Source of the DNA: Bacteroidetes bacterium OLB10 | GTDB lineage: Bacteria; Bacteroidota; Bacteroidia; AKYH767-A; OLB10 | Reading direction: 5' to 3' | NCBI GenBank assembly: GCA_001567275.1 | Contig: LNBX01000047.1 | Coordinates: 1-37,885, forward strand | DNA length: 37,885 nt | Shown: piece by piece, positions 17,690-24,778 of the stretch | Layout of the letters: every line of letters starts with the position of its first letter | Position numbering within the stretch: the stretch's first letter is position 1 | Program-made: the position numbers and the translations under genes | Notes under the pieces: model-generated | The model's input: the letters and a program-made list of their open reading frames with translations, nothing else | The model's database searches: none | Told to the model about the DNA's origin: nothing

Positions 17690-18574
17690 ATGTCAACAAC
17701 AACTTTTGAAATCAAGCGAATTCTGATTCCGTATGATTTTTCGGAAACAGCAAAATTGAGCCTTGAACATGCAGTGTTTATGGCAAAACTGCTTAAGGCA
17801 GATATTTATCTGCTTCATATTCTGGAGTCTGTTTCTTTTACTTCAGCATTTGGTGCCGCATTTGGCAGCGTGGATAAAAAATTAGAGACAGAATCAAACC
17901 AGAAACTGGAGGAAATTGCACATGAAATATACTCGAACAGCGGTGTAACCATCAAGTGCTTTACAGAGGTCGGGCGTATTTACAAGAAAATAGTTGAAGT
18001 TGCCAAACGAGAGAGTATTGATATCATTATCATGGGTACGCATGGCGCTTCAGGTTATACCAAATTCAGAGCCGGAACAAATACCAGCAAGGTTGTAGAA
18101 GAAGCAGTGTGCCCGGTTATCTCTGTTCAAAAAGTAAGCCACCGTGTAGGATTCAAGAAAATTGTAATTCCTATAGACAACACTCCACAGTCGCGCCAAA
18201 AAGTTAGTTATGCACTTGAAATTGCAAGAGCATATAACTCACATGTGTATGTGGTAGGATTAATTAATTTTTCCAATGAAGAAAATAAACGTAAGTTTCA
18301 TATAAAAGTTGATCAGGTAGAAGAGTGGCTGGCACAACATGAAGTAACCTCCGAAAAGAAATTTGTTGAAGGAGATAATCTTGCCAAAATGACAATGCAG
18401 GTGGCCGAAGAACTGGATGCTGATTTAATTGTAATTATGACTGAACAGGAACCCTCCATCACAGGACTATTCCTCGGTACTTATGCTACACAGGTAGTTA
18501 ATCACAGCAAAATACCTGTTATGGCAGTACATCCACAGGCTTCCGACTTAAGTACAGCAACATTAGGTTATTAA
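17690..18574 (+). CDS. Universal stress protein, tandem UspA domains (second copy)
   Basis: Same length (294 residues) and two-domain layout as its neighbour, so the two are probably products of an old gene duplication. Domain 1 begins RILIPYDFSETAKLS and carries an intact ATP loop (MGTHGAS...RAGTNTS). Domain 2 has a degenerate loop (MTEQEPS...LGTYAT), the same pattern of loss as in the first copy. The ends match in style too (IPVMAVHP here, IPVLCIRP there). Sequence identity between the two copies looks modest, so specialisation is likely. A hairpin terminator follows within 60 bases and closes the two-gene unit. Confidence 0.93.
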   Translation: MSTTTFEIKRILIPYDFSETAKLSLEHAVFMAKLLKADIYLLHILESVSFTSAFGAAFGSVDKKLETESNQKLEEIAHEIYSNSGVTIKCFTEVGRIYKKIVEVAKRESIDIIIMGTHGASGYTKFRAGTNTSKVVEEAVCPVISVQKVSHRVGFKKIVIPIDNTPQSRQKVSYALEIARAYNSHVYVVGLINFSNEENKRKFHIKVDQVEEWLAQHEVTSEKKFVEGDNLAKMTMQVAEELDADLIVIMTEQEPSITGLFLGTYATQVVNHSKIPVMAVHPQASDLSTATLGY

Positions 18575-18595
18575 ACAATAGTTTTTTCATTATTA

Positions 18596-18633
18596 ACACA
18601 CGAGCACTGTTTGCAGTGCCTCGTGTGTTTTTG
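18596..18633 (+). terminator. Rho-independent terminator after the universal stress genes
   Basis: ACACACGAG (18596-18604) plus CACTG (18605-18609) pairs with CAGTG (18614-18618) and CTCGTGTGT (18620-18628), with one bulged C and a TTTG loop, then a T-run. This gives a 14-bp stem in classic terminator form. Confidence 0.85.
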
Positions 18634-18648
18634 TTAATTTCGCATTGT

Positions 18649-18655
18649 TATTTTG
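18649..18655 (+). promoter_or_regulatory. Candidate -7 element (TATTTTG) of the C45 hydrolase gene
   Basis: TATTTTG is one T short of TAnnTTTG and ends 16 bases before the ATG at 18672, the spacing seen at other promoters here. It lies directly behind the preceding terminator. Confidence 0.4.
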
Positions 18656-18671
18656 CAACAAAAGTTTTTAG

Positions 18672-20354
18672 ATGAGTCGTCTTAAACGGGTTTTCCGTTT
18701 TCTTTTAAAGTTTATTGTCTGGACAGGAGTTGTTCTCATTGTGCTTTTCCTGTTTTTTCTCTGGCGAATACAAATTCCGTTACCTCAGGTCAACAGTAAC
18801 CTCAAGCCATCAGATCTCAAAAGAGTTCAAACCGGAACCGACAGTTATCAGATAGGAAAAAACTGGCTTCGCAAGAACAAAGAAGGTATTTGGGTAATGT
18901 ATATTGAAGGTAATGATTACGAACGTGGAGTGGTTTATGGCGCATTAGCTAAAGAATTAATGGAGGAACAGGAAGATTATTTTATTGCACAGATTAATGA
19001 AATTATTCCTCACAAAATATATCTTCAGTTTATAAAAATGTTTGTAGCATGGTTCAATAAAGACATCTACAAATATGTACCTGCTGAAAATCTGCGTGAA
19101 ATATACGGAGTGTCTTTGTCCTTTTCGGATAAGTATGATTATATAGGACCAAAATATTACCGCATACTCAATTATCATGCAGCTCACGACATAGGCCATG
19201 CATTAACAGATTTTCAGTTAGTAGGATGCACCTCTTTTGCGGTGAATAAGTCATTATCTGCTGACAGCACTTTGCTGATAGGCAGAAATTTTGATTTTTA
19301 TATGGGTGATGATTTTGCAAAAAACAAACTGCTCTTATTTGTCAAACCTGATAGTGGATATGCTTTTGCTTCCTATTCCTGGGCAGGTTTTACAGGAGTA
19401 GTTTCCGGCATGAATGAAAAAGGCCTGACAGTAACTATCAACGCTGCAAAATCTGATATACCATTCGCTGCAAAAGATCCTATTTCACTTCTTGCGAGAG
19501 AAATTCTTCAATATGCCAAAAACATTGATGAGGCAACTGCTATTGCAAAAAAAAGAGAAACTTTTGTATCGGAAACTTTGCTGATAGGATCGGCACAGGA
19601 TAATAAAGCAGCACTGATTGAAAAATCGCCTTCGAAACTGGATGTTTATTACTCGCCTGATAATTTATTGATTTGCTCCAATCATTATCAGGGTGATGTG
19701 TTCAAGAATGATGATGAAAATATCACAAACATCAGCAACAGCGACAGCAAATTCAGATATGACAGAATGAAGCAATTACTTGAGGAACACATTCCACTGA
19801 ATGCCGATAAAGCGGCTGACGTGTTGCGCAACAAAGAAGGCCTTGACGGAAAAAGTATAGGCTACGGCAATCCAAAAGCTATTGATCAACTGCTGGCACA
19901 TCACAGTGTTATATTCAAACCTGAAAACCTTGACATGTGGGTATCAACCATGCCTTATCAGGATGGAGAATATGTACATTTTAATCTCAGAGAGTTTTTA
20001 TCAGGAGTATATCATGACCATGACAGTCTGGATATTCCTGCTGACGCCTTTACCCAATCGGATGAGTTAAAAAAATTTGAGGCCTTTAAGATTATCAAAC
20101 AAGAAATTTACAGACATAATACTTTTGGTCAGCATTTAAATCTTTCAGATGATGAAATAAAATCTTATATTTCAAATAATCCAAACAGCTATGTTACCTA
20201 CATGAGCCTTGGCGAATATTATAAAAGCAAGAAGCAATATGAAACAGCCATTTCATATCTTGAAAAATCATTGCAACATGAAGTAGCTTCAAGAGCAGAA
20301 GAGTTAAAAATTAAAAAGTTGATAGAAGAATGTCAGAAAAAACTGAAAAACTAA
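18672..20354 (+). CDS. Membrane-anchored C45-family Ntn hydrolase / acyltransferase with C-terminal TPR-like repeat
   Basis: A 560-residue protein with one N-terminal membrane anchor (about 11-31), so the bulk is likely periplasmic. The central region matches the C45 autoproteolytic group (isopenicillin-N acyltransferase and related amidohydrolases): a nucleophile cysteine C186 in GCTSF, GRNFDF (204-209), SWAGFTG and MNEKGLTV (247-254). In such Ntn hydrolases the Cys becomes the N-terminal nucleophile after self-cleavage; here that would release the anchored N-terminal 185 residues. The last 60 residues contain a TPR-like helix pair (YMSLGEYYKSKKQYETAISY). The substrate is unknown; amide or acyl transfer is inferred. 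The 3' end overlaps the next gene, a ligase, by 25 bases, which suggests joint action. Confidence 0.82.
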   Translation: MSRLKRVFRFLLKFIVWTGVVLIVLFLFFLWRIQIPLPQVNSNLKPSDLKRVQTGTDSYQIGKNWLRKNKEGIWVMYIEGNDYERGVVYGALAKELMEEQEDYFIAQINEIIPHKIYLQFIKMFVAWFNKDIYKYVPAENLREIYGVSLSFSDKYDYIGPKYYRILNYHAAHDIGHALTDFQLVGCTSFAVNKSLSADSTLLIGRNFDFYMGDDFAKNKLLLFVKPDSGYAFASYSWAGFTGVVSGMNEKGLTVTINAAKSDIPFAAKDPISLLAREILQYAKNIDEATAIAKKRETFVSETLLIGSAQDNKAALIEKSPSKLDVYYSPDNLLICSNHYQGDVFKNDDENITNISNSDSKFRYDRMKQLLEEHIPLNADKAADVLRNKEGLDGKSIGYGNPKAIDQLLAHHSVIFKPENLDMWVSTMPYQDGEYVHFNLREFLSGVYHDHDSLDIPADAFTQSDELKKFEAFKIIKQEIYRHNTFGQHLNLSDDEIKSYISNNPNSYVTYMSLGEYYKSKKQYETAISYLEKSLQHEVASRAEELKIKKLIEECQKKLKN

Positions 20355-21637
20355 TCCGGCCCGGTGAAATAGAATTTGCTGACACTGAAACAATCCGTCA
20401 GATGCAGGAGCATAAATTAGCTGAAATGCTCTCCTTTATAAATAAATACTCGCCTTTTTACAAAGCAAAATTCAAAGAACTTAATATTGATATCAGAAAT
20501 GTTTCCATTGATAACCTGAAAGAATTACCCTTCACCACCAAGGATGATTTGGCAAAATTTAACGAGCAATTTTTATGCACAGACAAATCAAAAGTTGCAG
20601 ATTATATTACTACATCAGGAACTACCAGTGAGCCTGTAACATTTTATCTTACATCAAACGACCTCAATCGGATAGCTTATAATGAAGCCGTATCGTTGCA
20701 ATGTGCCGATGGCAGCAGCAATGATATTTTTCAGATCATGATTACAATTGATAAACTGTTCATGGCAGGTATGGCATACTTTCTGGGAATTCAAAAATTA
20801 AATGCTGCAGCCATTCGGGTTGGACCCGGCACTCCAAATGCCCAATGGGAGTACATACATCGTTTTAAACCTTCAACACTCATTGCCATTCCATCTTTTA
20901 TTCCTAAACTAATAGAATACGCTCTGGAAAATAAAATAGATTACAAAAATACTTCCGTAAAAAAAATTATCTGCCTTGGCGAACCGGTTCGTCAGCCTGA
21001 CTTTAGCTTTAATGAATTAGGAAAACGTATCACCTCTCAGTGGGATGTGAAATTATATTCTACCTATGCATCTACTGAAATGAGTGCAGCATTTACTGAA
21101 TGTGGAAAAGGAAATGGAGGACATTCTCATCCTGAATTGCTCATTCTGGAAGTGGTAGATGATAATGGAAATAAGGTAAGAGAAGGTGAACTGGGAGAAG
21201 TGGTAGTTACTACTCTTGGCGTTGAAGGTATGCCTTTGCTCAGATATCGAACAGGAGATTTGTGCCATGTATATTATTCAAAATGTTCGTGCGGTCGCAA
21301 CACCACCAGACTTGGTCCTGTTATGGGGCGAAAACAACAAATGATAAAATACAAAGGCACAACACTGTTTCCTCAAACTATCTTCAATGTTCTTGATATG
21401 CTTCCGCAGATAAAACTTTATCAGGTAGAAGTAAAAAGAGATGAGTTTAATAATGACAGTGTAACTGTTTATATTGATATACATTTAAAAACTTCACCTT
21501 TCATTCAGGAGCTATTATCACTCTTTAAATCCAAAATACGTGTCACTCCCCTTTTGGAATTTATTTCTGAAGACGAATTAAATTCCCGTGTTCACAAAAC
21601 AGATAAGCGCAAAACTGAAAAAATTATATATCTTTGA
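20330..21637 (+). CDS. PaaK-like AMP-forming ligase (phenylacetate-CoA ligase family)
   Basis: A 435-residue adenylate-forming enzyme expected to activate a carboxylic acid with ATP, then pass it to CoA or a carrier. Motifs in order: FTTKDDLAKF, the phosphate loop TSGTTSEPV (95-103), STYASTEMS, YRTGDL, and the C-terminal hinge MGRKQQMIKYKGTTLFPQT. A CSCG pair just after YRTGDL is shared with PaaK-type ligases and may be a metal site. The substrate is not shown; aryl or fatty acids are typical for the family. The start ATG lies 25 bases inside the C45 gene, so the two are translationally linked. The stop overlaps the -7 element of the following gene. Confidence 0.85.
   Translation: MSEKTEKLIRPGEIEFADTETIRQMQEHKLAEMLSFINKYSPFYKAKFKELNIDIRNVSIDNLKELPFTTKDDLAKFNEQFLCTDKSKVADYITTSGTTSEPVTFYLTSNDLNRIAYNEAVSLQCADGSSNDIFQIMITIDKLFMAGMAYFLGIQKLNAAAIRVGPGTPNAQWEYIHRFKPSTLIAIPSFIPKLIEYALENKIDYKNTSVKKIICLGEPVRQPDFSFNELGKRITSQWDVKLYSTYASTEMSAAFTECGKGNGGHSHPELLILEVVDDNGNKVREGELGEVVVTTLGVEGMPLLRYRTGDLCHVYYSKCSCGRNTTRLGPVMGRKQQMIKYKGTTLFPQTIFNVLDMLPQIKLYQVEVKRDEFNNDSVTVYIDIHLKTSPFIQELLSLFKSKIRVTPLLEFISEDELNSRVHKTDKRKTEKIIYL
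21629..21636 (+). promoter_or_regulatory. Bacteroidota -7 element (TATCTTTG) of the secreted-protein gene
   Basis: TATCTTTG overlaps the ligase stop codon and ends 17 bases before the ATG at 21654. It would allow the small secreted protein to be expressed independently of the ligase. Confidence 0.5.
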
Positions 21638-21653
21638 AATAAAATTTAAAAAA

Positions 21654-22286
21654 ATGAAAAAAACAATTTTATTCTTAACCGCATTTTGTGCTTCTCTATC
21701 AGTGTATGCACAACATTCAATGAAAGACTTGTTTGAAAACAAGACTAAACTCATATTTATGGGTTATGATTTATCACAGGCAAAATTTATCGGAACACTT
21801 GGTTTCACAGATCCGGCTGCTATTAAAGACCGGTTTTTATATGCCTGGAACAACACCTTTGTAGCAGAATATGAAAAATACAGTCTGCAAAAAAGTTTTA
21901 AACTGACGAATGATAAGTATGAGACCAATGTTGACAACAATCAGGACATCAACAGTAAAATAAATGTACACGAACGTATAACCAACGAATCGTATTCAAT
22001 CACCGAAGATGATGTTAAAAAAGCTGTGTCGCATTATCATTCAAAAGAAAAAGATGCAATCGGACTTTCATATGTAGTTGAAAGTTTTAACAAGTTGCAG
22101 GAAAAAGCAGTTATTTGGGTAACATTTGTTGACCTCTCCAATAACAAAGTATTATACACTGAAAAAATGGAAGCAAAAGCTGGAGGATTTGGGTTGAAGA
22201 ATTACTGGATGGCTTGTGCTACTAAAATCAAAAAGGACATAGAATCTTCCAAGTATAAACAATGGAAGAAAAAATTCAGCTCATAA
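21654..22286 (+). CDS. Secreted hypothetical protein
   Basis: I do not recognise a family. From ATG 21654 the protein is 210 residues with a clean signal peptide (MKKTILFLTAFCASLSVYAQ), so it is exported. A longer frame from GTG 21588 would bury the signal and overlap the promoter, so I reject it. The mature part is rich in Lys, Asn and Tyr, with predicted mixed alpha/beta structure and no cysteine motif. GYDLSQAKFIG near its start, and later IWVTFVDLSNNKVLYTEKM, look like structured strands. There is no lipobox and no T9SS sorting domain, so it is probably periplasmic. It follows the ligase by 16 bases and ends in a strong terminator. Confidence 0.8.
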   Translation: MKKTILFLTAFCASLSVYAQHSMKDLFENKTKLIFMGYDLSQAKFIGTLGFTDPAAIKDRFLYAWNNTFVAEYEKYSLQKSFKLTNDKYETNVDNNQDINSKINVHERITNESYSITEDDVKKAVSHYHSKEKDAIGLSYVVESFNKLQEKAVIWVTFVDLSNNKVLYTEKMEAKAGGFGLKNYWMACATKIKKDIESSKYKQWKKKFSS

Positions 22287-22296
22287 ATTTGAATGT

Positions 22297-22335
22297 AAAA
22301 AAGAGGAGTGCCTGCAGGCACTCCTCTTTTTTTTT
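22297..22335 (+). terminator. Rho-independent terminator, perfect palindrome
   Basis: The 36-bp sequence 22297-22332 is a perfect palindrome centred on CCTGCAGG, and its T-run continues to 22335. The GC-rich core with A-rich left and T-rich right flank gives a hairpin that can stop transcription in either direction. It lies 10 bases after the secreted-protein gene. Confidence 0.9.
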
Positions 22336-22465
22336 GCATACATTTAATTTGTCATTTCAGCCATCATATAAAGCGAGATTCATTTTACAATCTGTTCACA
22401 CAAACTACTTAACTCAGAGGAAAATTTTCTTTTCTTTGTACGCTCAAAGTAACTGATCATCAATT

Positions 22466-23551
22466 ATGGAAACCGGACAAAAAACAGAGGAGAAAAAAAG
22501 AGAACTCTCTGCCTTTGAAGCAAAAAACGAAGCCCAAAAGCTGGCCTTTGCACCTGTAGTGTTTCAGGTGGTAGTAGCTATGCAAAGGCTTGGTATTCTT
22601 CCGTTGATTTGTAAACATCGTAAAGGAATTAATATTGATGAGATAAGTAAACAAACTCAGGTAAGTAATTATGGTGTAAAGGTATTACTCGAAATGGCTG
22701 CTAATGCCGATATTGTAAAATACCTGGATGATGATACGGTTACAGTAACTATGTTAGGTTATTTTCTTAATTCTGATGAAATGACAAGGGTGAATATTAA
22801 TTTCACTCATGATGTATGTTATGATGGGTTTAAGTATCTGACAGAATCAATTAAAAACGGAAAACCTGAAGGCTTAAAAACTTTAGGTAACTGGAAAACT
22901 ATCTATCCAGCTTTAAGTATTTTACCTGAACCTATTAAGAAATCATGGTTTGAGTTTGACCATTTCTACAGCGATGATGCATTCCGTGATGCATTAGAAA
23001 TTGTTTTCAGAGAAAATCCTCAAATGATTTTCGATATTGGTGGCAATACCGGAAAATGGGCATTTGCGTCCTGCGAGTATAACCCTGATGTAAGAGTTAC
23101 CATTCTTGATCTTCCATCACAAATTGCAGTTGCAAAAGCCAATGCCGAAAAAAGAAATTTACTCAACAGAATATCGTTTTTCGAAATAAATCTGCTCGAC
23201 AAATCAAATAAAATTCCTCAGGGCGCTGACGTGGTTTGGATGAGTCAGTTTCTGGATTGCTTTGGTGAAGATGAGATTGTTTCTATTCTTGAAAATGTAA
23301 AACAGGCAGCATCACCTCATACAACTGTCTTTATCCTTGAACCTTTTATTGATAATCAGAAATTTGATGCAGCATCCTATTGCCTTACTGCCACATCACT
23401 TTATTTTACTGCATTAGCCAATGGAAACAGTAAGATGTATAGCGTAAAAGCTATGACCACACTGGTAGAAAAAGCGGGATGGAAAGTGGTAGAAGAGTTT
23501 CCTCTGATAGGTGAAAGTTTTCACACCATACTTAAATGCAGATTGGCTTGA
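22466..23551 (+). CDS. Class I SAM-dependent methyltransferase (O-methyltransferase type)
   Basis: A 361-residue enzyme with the two-part layout of small-molecule O-methyltransferases. An N-terminal dimerisation/winged-helix region (about 20-105, including GINIDEISKQTQVSNYGV) is followed by a Rossmann domain with motif I IFDIGGNTGKWAF (188-200), the acidic loop TILDLPSQI and VVWMSQFLDCF. The N-terminal module suggests methylation of a small hydroxylated or aromatic metabolite, not of protein or RNA; the acceptor is unknown. It has its own transcription unit after the palindromic terminator, with a near-consensus TTTCTTTG at 22431-22438. It converges on bshA with an 18-base gap. Proximity to the C45 hydrolase and ligase hints at one pathway. 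Confidence 0.85.
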   Translation: METGQKTEEKKRELSAFEAKNEAQKLAFAPVVFQVVVAMQRLGILPLICKHRKGINIDEISKQTQVSNYGVKVLLEMAANADIVKYLDDDTVTVTMLGYFLNSDEMTRVNINFTHDVCYDGFKYLTESIKNGKPEGLKTLGNWKTIYPALSILPEPIKKSWFEFDHFYSDDAFRDALEIVFRENPQMIFDIGGNTGKWAFASCEYNPDVRVTILDLPSQIAVAKANAEKRNLLNRISFFEINLLDKSNKIPQGADVVWMSQFLDCFGEDEIVSILENVKQAASPHTTVFILEPFIDNQKFDAASYCLTATSLYFTALANGNSKMYSVKAMTTLVEKAGWKVVEEFPLIGESFHTILKCRLA

Positions 23552-23569
23552 TTAAAGAAAATTCTGCTT

Positions 23570-24709
23570 TTAAACTTCTGCTTTTACCGACTGAATAATT
23601 TTGCTGTAATAAGCTTCGTACAAAGGAAGAATTCTATTGATATCAAATTCTGAAGCACGTTTCAGCGCATTATGCTTGAACTGATTCAAAGTATTGTCAT
23701 CTTTCAGAATTTTAAGAGCATTACGAGCCATGTCATCCACATCACCAACCTTACTCAGATACCCGGTTACACCATGTACATTCAGTTCGGGCATACCTCC
23801 TGCATCCGAAGAAATAACAGGCACCTGACAAGCCATTGCTTCTAATGCAGCAAGACCAAAACTTTCAGAAGCACTTGGCATGATAAATAAATCACAAACC
23901 GAAAGTATTTCTTCAATGGCATCCTGCTTACCCAGAAAACGAACATCGTCACACAGGTTTAAATCTCTGCAAAGCTTTTCAATAGCAACCCGTTCATCAC
24001 CGTCTCCTATCATCAGCAATTTTGAAGGTATCACCCTATTCACTTTCTCAAAAACATGAATTACATCCTCTACTCTTTTTACTTTTCTGAAATTGGATGT
24101 ATGCACAAGTAACCTTTCTCCTCCGGGTACAATTGCTCTCTTAAAGTGATCCTTTGGTTTTTTGGAAAAACGTTTCAGGTCAATAAAATTATAAATCACT
24201 TCAATGTCCTTGCAGACATGAAAATTAGCGTAGGTATCATTTTTCAGACTTTGTGAAACTGCCGTAACACCATCACTCTGATTGATAGCAAACGTCACCA
24301 CAGGCTCATAACTGCTGTCTCGGCCCACAAGGGTAATGTCAGTACCATGTAGAGTTGTTACCACCGGAATATAAATTCCTTTGGAAATCAGAATCTGCTT
24401 GGCAAGATAAGCTACAGAAGCATGTGGTATAGCATAATGCACATGTAAAATATCAAGCCCTTCATGCATGGCAACGTCTACCAGCATGCTGGTAAGTGCA
24501 GATTCATAAGGTGCATATTCAAACAAAGGGTAATTGCTGATTTTAACCTCGTGATAAGAAATATTTTCAGAAAAAATATCGAGTCTGACCGGTTGACTGT
24601 AGGTTATAAAATGAATACGGTGACCTTTGGCTGCAAGCGCCTTGCCAAGTTCTGTGGCTACCACTCCGCTACCGCCAAAAGTCGGATAGCAAACAATGCC
24701 TATTTTCAT
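23570..24709 (-). CDS. bshA: N-acetyl-alpha-D-glucosaminyl L-malate synthase (bacillithiol synthesis)
   Basis: A retaining GT4 glycosyltransferase that joins GlcNAc from UDP-GlcNAc to L-malate, the first step of bacillithiol synthesis. The 379-residue protein begins KIGIVCYPTFGGSGVVATELG, a BshA hallmark, and continues with the family strings HEVKISNYPLFEYAPYE, HVHYAIPHA and TTLHGTDITLVG. The C-terminal GT4 domain carries SESFGLAALEAMACQVPVI with the UDP-contacting glutamates. Bacillithiol is the low-molecular-weight thiol of several Bacteroidota, so the role fits. No other bsh gene is in the window. It has its own promoter with a palindrome immediately upstream of the -7 element. Confidence 0.94.
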   Translation of the reverse strand: MKIGIVCYPTFGGSGVVATELGKALAAKGHRIHFITYSQPVRLDIFSENISYHEVKISNYPLFEYAPYESALTSMLVDVAMHEGLDILHVHYAIPHASVAYLAKQILISKGIYIPVVTTLHGTDITLVGRDSSYEPVVTFAINQSDGVTAVSQSLKNDTYANFHVCKDIEVIYNFIDLKRFSKKPKDHFKRAIVPGGERLLVHTSNFRKVKRVEDVIHVFEKVNRVIPSKLLMIGDGDERVAIEKLCRDLNLCDDVRFLGKQDAIEEILSVCDLFIMPSASESFGLAALEAMACQVPVISSDAGGMPELNVHGVTGYLSKVGDVDDMARNALKILKDDNTLNQFKHNALKRASEFDINRILPLYEAYYSKIIQSVKAEV

Positions 24710-24734
24710 CGAAAGAAATGTTTTAGCTAACCAA

Positions 24735-24742
24735 CAAATATA
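24735..24742 (-). promoter_or_regulatory. Bacteroidota -7 element (TATATTTG) of bshA
   Basis: On the minus strand 24735-24742 reads TATATTTG, 25 bases from the bshA ATG. Confidence 0.6.
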
Positions 24743-24744
24743 GG

Positions 24745-24761
24745 TTTCTAAAGTTTAGAAA
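24745..24761. promoter_or_regulatory. Perfect 8-bp palindrome in the bshA promoter, candidate operator
   Basis: TTTCTAAA-G-TTTAGAAA is a perfect inverted repeat with a one-base centre. It starts two bases upstream of the -7 element, filling the spacer where RNA polymerase would bind. No T-run follows on either strand, so it is not a terminator. A dimeric repressor site is a reasonable inference; the regulator is unknown. Confidence 0.45.
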
Positions 24762-24778
24762 AGGAATTTAAGATTGAA

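Noticed and set aside
23563..23590. Short direct repeat TTCTGCTTTTA at the 3' end of bshA
   Set aside because: Two copies only, inside the last codons of the gene, with no structure or transposon signature; likely chance.
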